Source: an uncultured Collinsella sp.
Lineage (GTDB): Bacteria > Actinomycetota > Coriobacteriia > Coriobacteriales > Coriobacteriaceae
Assembly (NCBI GenBank): GCA_958423535.1
Contig: CATZRJ010000006.1
Span: forward strand, 1-58,950
Reading direction: 5' to 3'
Length of the DNA: 58,950 nucleotides
Part shown: positions 41,897 to 49,726 of the stretch, in pieces
Position numbering within the stretch: position 1 is the stretch's first letter
How the letters are laid out: each line of letters starts with the position of its first letter
The notes under the pieces: model-generated
What the model was told of the DNA's origin: nothing
Databases searched by the model: none
The model's input: only the letters and a program-made list of their open reading frames with translations
Made by a program: the position numbers and the translations under genes

Positions 41897-43084
41897 ATGT
41901 CGAGCCTCACCGGTAAGTCATTGAACCCTGTTATGAATCGCAGGAGCGTTATCGCGAGCGCAGCAGGTCTGGGGGCGATGTCCATTCTAGCTGGCTGCTC
42001 CTCCAACGGCGGCGACGGCGGTTCCGCGTCGGGCGACGCTTCGTTTAAGATCGGCACCATCGGCCCGCTGACCGGCGCCAACGCGTCCTACGGCAAGTCC
42101 GTTACCCAGGGTGTCGAGCTTGGCTGCAAGGATTTCTCGACCAAGGAGCTGCCGCTTGCCAGCAAGGCCGAGGATGACCAGGCCGATGGCGAGAAGGCCG
42201 TCAACGCCTTCAACACTCTGCTCGACTGGGGCATGCAGGCCCTCGTCGGTCCGACCACCACGGGTGCGTCGGTTGCCGTTGCCGCAGAGTGCGGTAACGA
42301 CCCCAAGACGTTCATGATCACCCCGTCCGCGTCCTCCGAGGATGTCACTGACGGCAAGGATTGCGTCTTCCAGGTTTGCTTCACCGACCCCAACCAGGGT
42401 GTCAACGCTGCCAAGTTCCTGGCGCAGAAGTATGCGGACGAGAAGTTCGTGCTGTTCTATAACTCCGGCGACGCCTATTCTTCGGGCATCGCAGATTCCT
42501 TTAAGGCCCAGGCCGCTGAGTCCAAGCTCGAGGTTGTTGACGAGGAGACCTTTAAGGACGACTCCGCCACGAGCTTTACCAACCAGCTGACCAAGGCCAA
42601 GCAGGCCGGCGCCACCATGATCTTTGCGCCGATCTACTACACGCCGGCGTCCGTCCTGCTCAAGAACGCCAAGGACATGGGCTACGACGTCAAGATGATG
42701 GGCTGCGACGGCATGGACGGTATCCTGGGCGTTGAGGGCTTCGATACCTCTCTTGCCGAGGGTCTGCTGCTCATGACCCCGTTCTCCGCCGACGACGAGA
42801 AGAACGCCGACTTCGTTAACGCTTACAAGGATAAGTACGGCGATACCCCCGACCAGTTTGCCGCCGACGCCTACGACGGCGTGCACGCGGTGGCCGAGGC
42901 CGTCAAGGAGGCCGGTCTTGGTGTCGACGCCGATCCGACCGAGGTCGCCGAGAAACTGTCCAAGGCTATGCTCAAGATTACCGTTGACGGTCTGACCGGC
43001 AAGCTCACCTGGAACGATAAGGGTCAGGTCCAGAAGGAGCCCACGACGTACGTCATCACCGACGGCAAGTACGTACAGGCCTAA
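41897..43084 (+). CDS. livK: branched-chain amino-acid ABC transporter substrate-binding lipoprotein
   Basis: 395 aa. An N-terminal signal carries a lipobox (ILAGCSS), so the protein is lipid-anchored outside the membrane. The mature type I periplasmic-binding fold starts FKIGTIGPLTGANASYGK, with ALVGPTTTGASVAV, MITPSASSEDVT and a C-terminal LTWNDKGQVQKEP, as in LivK/LivJ. GAGAGGAG stands before the ATG. It is followed by livH, livM, livG and livF after a hairpin-containing gap, the usual arrangement giving more binding protein than permease. Confidence 0.95.
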   Translation: MSSLTGKSLNPVMNRRSVIASAAGLGAMSILAGCSSNGGDGGSASGDASFKIGTIGPLTGANASYGKSVTQGVELGCKDFSTKELPLASKAEDDQADGEKAVNAFNTLLDWGMQALVGPTTTGASVAVAAECGNDPKTFMITPSASSEDVTDGKDCVFQVCFTDPNQGVNAAKFLAQKYADEKFVLFYNSGDAYSSGIADSFKAQAAESKLEVVDEETFKDDSATSFTNQLTKAKQAGATMIFAPIYYTPASVLLKNAKDMGYDVKMMGCDGMDGILGVEGFDTSLAEGLLLMTPFSADDEKNADFVNAYKDKYGDTPDQFAADAYDGVHAVAEAVKEAGLGVDADPTEVAEKLSKAMLKITVDGLTGKLTWNDKGQVQKEPTTYVITDGKYVQA

Positions 43085-43116
43085 TTGGCCGCCTTACATA
43101 GAGCGGTTTTGATCCC

Positions 43117-43177
43117 AAGCAGGGGAGGTTTTGGCCTTCCCTGCTTGCTTGGTATCTAGGGACGATGTAACGTCCCT
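43117..43177 (+). other. two hairpins between livK and livH
   Basis: AAGCAGGGGAGG / CCTTCCCTGCTT (43117-43128 and 43135-43146) form a 12-bp stem with one wobble. AGGGACG / CGTCCCT (43158-43164 and 43171-43177) form a second stem. No T tract follows the first. They probably stabilise livK mRNA or partly stop transcription. Confidence 0.6.
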
Positions 43178-43223
43178 GTTTCATACATCAACTGGAAACC
43201 TATTCGAAAGGGGGATGTGGAAC

Positions 43224-44105
43224 ATGACGGTCTTTATCCAATACCTGGTCAACGGCCTGTCCATGGGCAGCGTCTACGCCATCATCGCGTTGGGCTACAC
43301 CATGGTCTACGGTATCGCCAAGATGCTGAACTTCGCTCACGGCGATGTCATCATGGTCGGTGCCTATGTCTCGTTCTGCGCCACGTCGTATCTCGGCCTC
43401 CCCGGCTGGGCATCTGTAGTTCTCTCTTGCGTGGCCTGCACGGTTCTCGGTGTTCTCATTGAGGGTCTGGCCTATAAGCCGTTGCGCCAAGCAGGCCCGC
43501 TGGCCGTTCTGATCACGGCTATCGGCGTGTCTTACTTCCTGCAGAACGCCGCGCAGCTTCTGTGGGGCGCCACGCCCAAGAACTTCACTTCGCTCGTCAC
43601 CTTCCAGGTGCCGGAGTTCTTGGCCAAGTTCAACGTAAGCGCCGTCTCGCTCGTCACCATCGTCGCCTGCCTGGTTATCATGGCCGGCCTGATGTTCTTT
43701 ACAGGTAAGACCAAGATGGGTAAGGCCATGCGCGCCGTGTCCGAGGACAAGGCCGCCGCTCAGCTCATGGGTATCAACGTCAACCGCACCATCTCGATGA
43801 CGTTTGCCATCGGTTCTGCCCTTGCCGCCATCGCCGGCGTGCTGCTGTGCTCCTACTCGCCGGTGCTGCAGCCCACGACGGGTGCCATGCCTGGCATCAA
43901 GGCCTTCGACGCCGCTGTCTTCGGCGGCATCGGCTCCATCCCCGGTGCCTTTGTCGGTGGCATTCTCATCGGCATCATCGAAGCGATGGCGCAGGCCTAC
44001 ATTTCCACGAGCCTTGCCAACTCCATCGTCTTTGGTGTTTTGATCATCGTCCTGCTCGTCAAGCCTGCCGGCCTCTTGGGCAAGTACGTCCCCGAGAAGG
44101 TGTAG
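43224..44105 (+). CDS. livH: branched-chain amino-acid ABC permease LivH
   Basis: 293 aa, about eight membrane helices. VNGLSMGSVYAIIALGYTMVYGIAKMLNFAHGD-type N-terminus (shown in part) and AMPGIKAFDAAVFGGIGSIPG are family hallmarks. ATG 43224 is preferred because AAAGGGGG lies 9 bases upstream; an in-frame ATG at 43215 sits too close. It forms the membrane channel with LivM. Confidence 0.93.
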   Translation: MTVFIQYLVNGLSMGSVYAIIALGYTMVYGIAKMLNFAHGDVIMVGAYVSFCATSYLGLPGWASVVLSCVACTVLGVLIEGLAYKPLRQAGPLAVLITAIGVSYFLQNAAQLLWGATPKNFTSLVTFQVPEFLAKFNVSAVSLVTIVACLVIMAGLMFFTGKTKMGKAMRAVSEDKAAAQLMGINVNRTISMTFAIGSALAAIAGVLLCSYSPVLQPTTGAMPGIKAFDAAVFGGIGSIPGAFVGGILIGIIEAMAQAYISTSLANSIVFGVLIIVLLVKPAGLLGKYVPEKV

Positions 44106-44114
44106 GTGAGCGTT

Positions 44115-45194
44115 ATGAAGTTTCTTAAAGACAGGCAGACGCGTCACGACTTTGTCACGTACGCCATGTGCATCGTGGCCTTCGCCATCGTGTTCCTTAT
44201 GCAGTCGAACCACATGATTCCGCGCATGATCGCCGGTCAGTTGGTTCCTATCACGGCCTACATCGTCATGGCCATTTCCCTCAACCTCGTCGTCGGCATC
44301 GCGGGCGACTTGTCGCTGGGCCACGCAGGCTTTATGAGTGTCGGCGCCTATACGGGAATCGTCACCGCCGTCGCGCTGGAGAGCGCCGTTCCCTCCGATC
44401 CGGTGCGCCTTATCATCAGTATCGTGGTCGGCGCTATCGCTGCCGCCATCCTGGGCTTCTTGATTGGCATCCCGGTCCTTCGTCTGAGCGGCGATTACCT
44501 GGCTATCGTGACGCTGGCCTTTGGCGAGATTATCAAGGAGATCGTCACCTGCCTCATTGTGGGCGTCGATTCCCGCGGCCTGCATGTGATCTTTAACATC
44601 ACGGGTAACTCCACGATCGATGACCTGCACCTGCTCGAGGACGGCACCGCCATCATCAAGGGCGCCCAGGGCGCCTCGGGCGTGTCGACGTACTCGACCT
44701 TCCTCGCCGGTGCCATCCTGGTCATGGTCGCACTCGTGATCGTGCTCAACCTGGTTCGCAGCCGTACCGGCCGTGCCATTATGGCCGTGCGCGACAACAA
44801 GATCGCTGCCGAGTCCGTAGGCATCTCCGTCACCGAGTACCGCATGATCGCCTTCGTGGTTTCCGCTGCCCTCGCCGGTGCTGCCGGAGCTCTCTTCGGC
44901 GGTAACTTCTCGCAGCTCTCCGCCACCAAGTTCGACTTCAACACGTCCATCCTTATCCTGGTGTTCGTGGTCCTGGGCGGTCTGGGCAATATGCGCGGCT
45001 CCGTCATCGCGGCGGCATTGCTCACGGTGCTTCCCGAGCTGCTCCGTCAGTTCTCGGACTACCGCATGCTCATCTACGCCATCGTGCTGATCTTGGTCAT
45101 GATCTTTACCAACAACCCGCAGCTCAAGGCGTTCTTCGGTCGCGTCAAGGATCGCTTTGCTTCCAAGAAGGAGGTGGCAGCCGATGCCCAGTAA
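44115..45194 (+). CDS. livM: branched-chain amino-acid ABC permease LivM
   Basis: 359 aa. AISLNLVVGIAGDLSLGHAG and LRLSGDYLAIVTLAFGEI are LivM signatures, and VLGGLGNMRGSVIAA closes the permease core. Start ATG 44115 follows AGGTGA at a normal distance; GTG 44106 is the alternative. It overlaps livG by 11 bp, so translation is coupled. Confidence 0.93.
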   Translation: MKFLKDRQTRHDFVTYAMCIVAFAIVFLMQSNHMIPRMIAGQLVPITAYIVMAISLNLVVGIAGDLSLGHAGFMSVGAYTGIVTAVALESAVPSDPVRLIISIVVGAIAAAILGFLIGIPVLRLSGDYLAIVTLAFGEIIKEIVTCLIVGVDSRGLHVIFNITGNSTIDDLHLLEDGTAIIKGAQGASGVSTYSTFLAGAILVMVALVIVLNLVRSRTGRAIMAVRDNKIAAESVGISVTEYRMIAFVVSAALAGAAGALFGGNFSQLSATKFDFNTSILILVFVVLGGLGNMRGSVIAAALLTVLPELLRQFSDYRMLIYAIVLILVMIFTNNPQLKAFFGRVKDRFASKKEVAADAQ

Positions 45195-46044
45195 ATTTGA
45201 GTTCAACAAGGGCAAGATGGTCCCGTATCCTTCTGGCGCCATCGTTCCCGACCGCGACCTGGGCGAGCGCCCGGCACTCGAGTGCATCCACCTGGGCATC
45301 GAGTTCGGTGGCCTTAAGGCAGTCGACGACTTTAGTCTGACTATCGGCAAGACCGAGATCGCCGGTCTGATCGGCCCCAACGGTGCCGGTAAGACCACGG
45401 TCTTCAACCTGCTCACCAAGGTATATCAGCCCACGCACGGCACCATCCTGCTCGACGGTGAGGACACCTCGGGCAAGTCGGTCTATCAGGTCAACCGCAT
45501 GGGTATTGCCCGTACCTTCCAGAACATTCGTCTGTTCAACACCATGACGGTGGAGGATAACGTTAAGGTCGGCCTGCATAACCAGGAGCGCTACTCCGGC
45601 TTTGAGGGCGTGCTGCGCCTGCCGACGTATTGGAAGCACGAGAAGGCTGCTCACGAGCGCGCCATGGAGCTGCTGTCCATCTTTGATATGGAGCATCTGG
45701 CAAACGAGCAGGCCGGATCGTTGCCTTACGGCGCTCAGCGCCGTCTGGAGATCGTCCGCGCGCTTGCCACCAACCCCAAGCTACTGCTGCTCGACGAGCC
45801 TGCCGCCGGCATGAACCCGTCCGAGACCGCGGAGCTTATGGAGAACATCGTCAAGATTCGCGACACCTTTGGCATTGCCATCATGCTTATCGAGCATGAT
45901 ATGTCGCTCGTTATGAACATCTGCGAGGGCATCTGCGTGCTCAACTTTGGTAAGGTCATCGCCAAGGGCACGGCAGAGGAAATCCAGAATAACGATGCCG
46001 TTATCGAGGCGTATCTGGGCAAGCAGGATAAGGGGGAGAACTAA
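45184..46044 (+). CDS. livG: branched-chain amino-acid ABC ATPase LivG
   Basis: 286 aa. Walker A GPNGAGKTT, the signature region SLPYGAQRRLEIVRAL (a variant of LSGGQ, as usual for LivG) and Walker B LLLLDEPAAGMNP are all present. An extra ~30 residues precede the ABC core. AAGGAGG stands before the ATG inside the livM end. It powers import with LivF. Confidence 0.93.
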   Translation: MPSKFEFNKGKMVPYPSGAIVPDRDLGERPALECIHLGIEFGGLKAVDDFSLTIGKTEIAGLIGPNGAGKTTVFNLLTKVYQPTHGTILLDGEDTSGKSVYQVNRMGIARTFQNIRLFNTMTVEDNVKVGLHNQERYSGFEGVLRLPTYWKHEKAAHERAMELLSIFDMEHLANEQAGSLPYGAQRRLEIVRALATNPKLLLLDEPAAGMNPSETAELMENIVKIRDTFGIAIMLIEHDMSLVMNICEGICVLNFGKVIAKGTAEEIQNNDAVIEAYLGKQDKGEN

Positions 46045-46758
46045 ATGGCAGAGCCGATGCTTTCCGTCTACAACATCAACGTCTGGTACGGCGCCATCCA
46101 CGCCATCAAGGACATCTCCTTTAACGTTAACGAGGGCGAGATCGTGGCTCTGATCGGCGCGAACGGTGCCGGTAAGTCCACGACGCTCAAGACCGTCTCG
46201 GGCCTGCTACGCTCCAAGACCGGCTCCATCAAGTTTATGGGCGAGGACATTACCCATACGCCTGCGGACAAGCTGGTGGGCAAGGGCCTGGCCCAGGTGC
46301 CCGAGGGCCGTCGCGCGTTTTTGCAGATGACGGTCGAGGAGAACCTGGAAATGGGTGCCTATACGCAGCCCAAGTCCACGGTGGCTCCGGGCCTTGAGCG
46401 CGTTTACGAGCAGTTCCCGCGCCTGAAGGAACGCCGTCGCCAGGTCGCCGGTACCCTTTCGGGCGGCGAGCAGCAGATGCTCGTTATGGGCCGCGCTCTT
46501 ATGAGTAACCCTAAGCTGCTCATGCTCGACGAACCCTCCATGGGTCTGGCGCCGATTCTGATCGAACAGATCTTCCAAATTGTCGAGGACCTGCACAAGG
46601 CCGGCACCACGGTGCTCCTGGTCGAGCAAAACGCACAGATGGCTCTTTCCATCGCCACACGCGGCTACGTGCTCGAGACCGGCAAGATCACCATGACCGG
46701 CACCGGCCAAGAACTGCTCCACGACGACAACGTGCGTAAAGCCTACCTCGGAGGCTAA
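46045..46758 (+). CDS. livF: branched-chain amino-acid ABC ATPase LivF
   Basis: 237 aa, the compact partner ATPase. GANGAGKSTTL, TLSGGEQQMLVMGRAL and LLMLDEPSMGLAP are the ATP-binding motifs; VPEGRRAF is characteristic of LivF. It follows livG immediately (TAA-ATG). Two large hairpins follow the stop. Confidence 0.94.
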   Translation: MAEPMLSVYNINVWYGAIHAIKDISFNVNEGEIVALIGANGAGKSTTLKTVSGLLRSKTGSIKFMGEDITHTPADKLVGKGLAQVPEGRRAFLQMTVEENLEMGAYTQPKSTVAPGLERVYEQFPRLKERRRQVAGTLSGGEQQMLVMGRALMSNPKLLMLDEPSMGLAPILIEQIFQIVEDLHKAGTTVLLVEQNAQMALSIATRGYVLETGKITMTGTGQELLHDDNVRKAYLGG

Positions 46759-46768
46759 CCCACCTAAC

Positions 46769-46806
46769 AAAAGGGGCGCTGACTATCTCAGTCAGCGCCC
46801 CTTTTT
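46769..46806 (+). terminator. liv operon terminator
   Basis: AAAAGGGGCGCTGAC and GTCAGCGCCCCTTTT form a perfect 15-bp stem with a 7-base loop and a T tract (46802-46806). Confidence 0.9.
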
Positions 46807-46873
46807 AGTTGCGGTGAAATAGGGACTGAATACGGGCTCCAGAGGCCAAAACAGTCCCTATTCCACCGCAACT
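46807..46873. repeat. 22-bp inverted repeat with GGGACTG / CAGTCCC at the stem tip
   Basis: Left arm 46807-46828 and right arm 46852-46873 pair over 22 bp with one mismatch. The loop is 23 bases. The stem tip carries AGGGACTG/CAGTCCCT, recalling the GGGACAG loops elsewhere in the window. It abuts the liv terminator and is much longer than a terminator needs to be. Confidence 0.75.
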
Positions 46874-46930
46874 TCATGGGGGCGTGCGACAATGCCCATC
46901 GGAAAACGTTTGTCATCTGGGGGTCTATCT

Positions 46931-47608
46931 ATGCTGTACGAGTTTTGTGCCGAGAACTTTGAGCGAGTGCCGGCGGCTATCGATGCCGGTGCAAGGCGTA
47001 TCGAACTTTGTGACAACCTTGCCGTCGGTGGTACCACGCCCTCGGCTGGCGTTATCAGCGCTGCGGCCAGCTATGCTCACGAGCATGACGCGCGAGTGAT
47101 GTGCATGATTCGCCCGCGTGGCGGTGACTTTCATTACAACCAAGACGAGCTGCGCATGATGGAGATGGACTTGGGTCTTGCCGTGAGCGCCGGCGTTGAC
47201 GGCCTGGTCTTTGGCTGCTGCAAGCCCTGTGCCGGCGGCTGGGCGCTCGACGAGCTCACCCTCGGCGCCCTCGTGATGGCTACGGGCTGCGCGACCGAGG
47301 AGTGCAAGCGCGGGCCCATCGATATCACCTTCCACATGGCCTTTGACCAGCTCTCGCTCGAGGCTCAGATCGATGCCGTTGACACACTCGCCGACTGCGG
47401 CGTCACGCGCATCCTGACGCATGGTGGCGCTGCCGGAACGCCGATCGAGGACAACCTGGAGCACCTGTCGCGTCTTGTCGAGTATGCGGGCGACCGCCTG
47501 GCCATCCTTCCCGGCGGTGGCATTTCTACGGCCAACCGCGATGCCGTGGCGGCGGCATTGGGCGTCTCCGAGCTCCATGGCACCAAGATCGTGCCACTGG
47601 AGGCGTAA
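46931..47608 (+). CDS. cutC: CutC family protein
   Basis: 225 aa TIM-barrel protein. YEFCAENFERVPAAIDAGARRIELCDNLAVGG at the start is characteristic (given in part), followed by MIRPRGGDFHY, DGLVFGCC and ILTHGGAAGTP. The family is linked to copper handling in some species, though its enzymatic activity is unclear. The ATG at 46931 has GGGGG upstream. The GalT-like gene starts 3 bases after the stop, so the two are likely one transcript. Confidence 0.9.
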   Translation: MLYEFCAENFERVPAAIDAGARRIELCDNLAVGGTTPSAGVISAAASYAHEHDARVMCMIRPRGGDFHYNQDELRMMEMDLGLAVSAGVDGLVFGCCKPCAGGWALDELTLGALVMATGCATEECKRGPIDITFHMAFDQLSLEAQIDAVDTLADCGVTRILTHGGAAGTPIEDNLEHLSRLVEYAGDRLAILPGGGISTANRDAVAAALGVSELHGTKIVPLEA

Positions 47609-47611
47609 CCC

Positions 47612-48409
47612 GTGGCGCTGGTATTTGACGTTCAGCAGGCGAACGGTAAGCCCGACGACAACCGGCGCCCTGGCACCGCGTGCCCCTTTTGCGATACCGA
47701 GGAGCTCGCCAATATCATCCGGCGCGATGGTGACTGTATCTGGCTCGAGAATAAGTTCAAGACTTTGCGTGCCACCCGGCAAACCGTGCTGATCGAGTCG
47801 GCCGATCACGATGCCGACCTGGCGACCTATGAGCCGGATGAACTCCACCATGTGATGAGGTTTGCCCTGGGTTGCTGGCAGCAGATGATCGATTCACAGC
47901 GGTATCGAAGCGTGCTCATGTACAAGAACAAGGGTCCGCTCTCGGGTGGTAGTCTCGTTCATCCGCACATGCAGATTGTGGGTTTGGGGCAGGAAGACGG
48001 CTATGCTTCGCTGACTTCCGCCAATTTCGAAGGTATCAATGTCTGGCAACAGGGGAGAATCGCGGTCAACATCTCAACCGAACCGATCATGGGGTTCTTT
48101 GAGATCAACGTTTCAGCTCCGCAAGGAATCGCCGCCAGCGATGACATACGAGATCAAGCCGAGGCGGATCTCTTCGCCGATGCGATCCAGGTGGCTCTGC
48201 GCTATATCCTGAACGAGCACCACGGTGGTCGCGCAGAGTCGTACAACTTGTTCTTCTATCACCTAGGCGGTCGGACCATTGCCAAGGCGTTGCCGCGTTG
48301 GGTGGTTTCGCCCTACTTTGTCGGCTATCGTTTGGCCCAGGTCAATGCCGAGACAACGCTCGATATCGATGCCGAGCGCCTGCGTGCGCATCTGGAAACG
48401 CTCGTATAG
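47612..48409 (+). CDS. DUF4931 / GalT-HIT-like protein
   Basis: 265 aa, GTG start. A CPFC zinc-type motif near residue 24 and LVHPHMQIVG (near 114) resemble the galactose-1-phosphate uridylyltransferase/HIT fold, where HPHxQ carries the nucleotidylated histidine. It matches DUF4931 rather than true GalT, and the substrate is unknown. Later segments FFYHLGGRTIAKALPRWVVSPYF are typical of this group (shown in part). Placed directly behind cutC. Confidence 0.75.
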   Translation: MALVFDVQQANGKPDDNRRPGTACPFCDTEELANIIRRDGDCIWLENKFKTLRATRQTVLIESADHDADLATYEPDELHHVMRFALGCWQQMIDSQRYRSVLMYKNKGPLSGGSLVHPHMQIVGLGQEDGYASLTSANFEGINVWQQGRIAVNISTEPIMGFFEINVSAPQGIAASDDIRDQAEADLFADAIQVALRYILNEHHGGRAESYNLFFYHLGGRTIAKALPRWVVSPYFVGYRLAQVNAETTLDIDAERLRAHLETLV

Positions 48410-48439
48410 CAAGACTAACACCCGTGTAATGCGGGCAGT

Positions 48440-49438
48440 CTAGCGTGCCATGGCGTCGCGGCCGGCCTCGACCCGCTTGCGCTGGGCGGCGCGCTCCTCG
48501 CCGGTCAGACGCTCAAAGAGATGCCCGATAAGCGAGGCGAGTATCTGCTGAAACAGCGTTCCACACATGACGGGAAACACGACTTCGCCTGGAAAGTACT
48601 GCGTGGCGATGACGGCGCCCGAAGAGATGTTACGCATGCCGCAGGTAAAGCACATGGTAGTCGTCTCGCTATATGGCAGATGCAGTGCACGGGCGACCAG
48701 AAAACCGACGACAAAGCCGCTGATGGCGAAGGTCAAAATAAAGAGGGCGACTTCCAGGCGCACTGCGTTCATGTGCAGCACGTACTCGCTCATGGCGGTG
48801 GAGTTGGAGGCGATAACGCCCATCATCATGAACTTGCAGGCGGGCGAGAGCGCGGGGGAGAGCTTCTCGTGTCCCCATCCACGCGTGAGCTCGTTGATCA
48901 CGATACCGAGCACGGCGGGGATGGCGATCATAAAGGCCATGTCCTGCATCATGCTCGGCACATCGATCGAGACGGTGGCACCCAGCAAGAGCTTAAGCGT
49001 GAGCGGAATCGTCACAGGGGAGATAACCGAGGACGTCAGGATGATGGTGAGCGCGAGCGGGCCATTGCCGCCGAACATGCTAATCCACATAAAAGCAGTG
49101 ACTGCCACGGGTACGCTGTACTCGAGCACGATACCGCAGACAAGGTTGGGGTTGGAGCCAAAGAACAGCGATCCCATGGCATAAGCTGCTATGGGAATAA
49201 GCAGCGCCGAGACGAGCAGCGCCAAAATCAAGTGCAGTGGACGGCGGAACACCTCAGCTACCTGGTGAAAGGTGTTGCTGAGCGCACCTTGGAACGTCAT
49301 AAAGGCGAAAAGAGCGGGAACGATGGGCTTGAGTACGCCGATCTGCTGGGGAAAGAGCACGCCGAGCGTTACGCAAATCGGAACGATGACCTGCATATGC
49401 CCCGCGAGGAACTTTCCCAGTCCAACCCATTGCTTCAT
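48440..49438 (-). CDS. BASS-family (bile acid:sodium symporter-like) transporter
   Basis: 332 aa with nine or ten membrane helices. ALFAFMTFQGALSN, VLEYSVPVAVTAFMW and FTCGMRNISSGAVIATQYF fit the BASS fold, whose members move organic anions with sodium. A C-terminal charged tail follows. The start at 49438 gives a normal N-terminus with GGGG upstream; the longer frame to 49498 is less likely. In a gut organism bile acids, pantoate or keto acids are all possible substrates. Confidence 0.8.
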   Translation of the reverse strand: MKQWVGLGKFLAGHMQVIVPICVTLGVLFPQQIGVLKPIVPALFAFMTFQGALSNTFHQVAEVFRRPLHLILALLVSALLIPIAAYAMGSLFFGSNPNLVCGIVLEYSVPVAVTAFMWISMFGGNGPLALTIILTSSVISPVTIPLTLKLLLGATVSIDVPSMMQDMAFMIAIPAVLGIVINELTRGWGHEKLSPALSPACKFMMMGVIASNSTAMSEYVLHMNAVRLEVALFILTFAISGFVVGFLVARALHLPYSETTTMCFTCGMRNISSGAVIATQYFPGEVVFPVMCGTLFQQILASLIGHLFERLTGEERAAQRKRVEAGRDAMAR

Positions 49439-49660
49439 ATGCCCCGTGACTCCCTTTATCCGCGAACTCGTTTGAATGGATATGCTAGACGCTCGCATGC
49501 GTCCGTGCGTCAGAAACGCTCGATTATTTCGAGGCTATTACCGGCCTCGTTTACCGAAACCAGGGCGTGCCGCGAGGCTCTGCGTCCGTGCCACACGGTA
49601 TAATAAATCCGTTCAACAGATCTGCCTGCCGAAGCGGGCATACACAGAGGACTCATCGCT

Positions 49661-49726
49661 ATGAACCGTGAGAGGTATCGCGGCGACCTGCCCCTATCGG
49701 GGGTGGGCGCCTATGTCATCGCTTAA
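49661..49726 (+). CDS. 21-aa upstream ORF overlapping the recJ start
   Basis: ATG 49661 opens a frame of 21 codons (begins MNRERYRGDL, ends GAYVIA) that stops at TAA 49724-49726, 14 bases into recJ. CAGAGGA stands upstream at a usable distance. The codon use looks protein-like. It may couple or regulate translation of recJ. Confidence 0.4.
   Translation: MNRERYRGDLPLSGVGAYVIA

Noticed and set aside
43200..45419. 739-aa open frame on the minus strand opposite livH, livM and livG
   Set aside because: It spans three convincing Liv genes in antisense, is rich in His/Asp/Gln, and has no motif.
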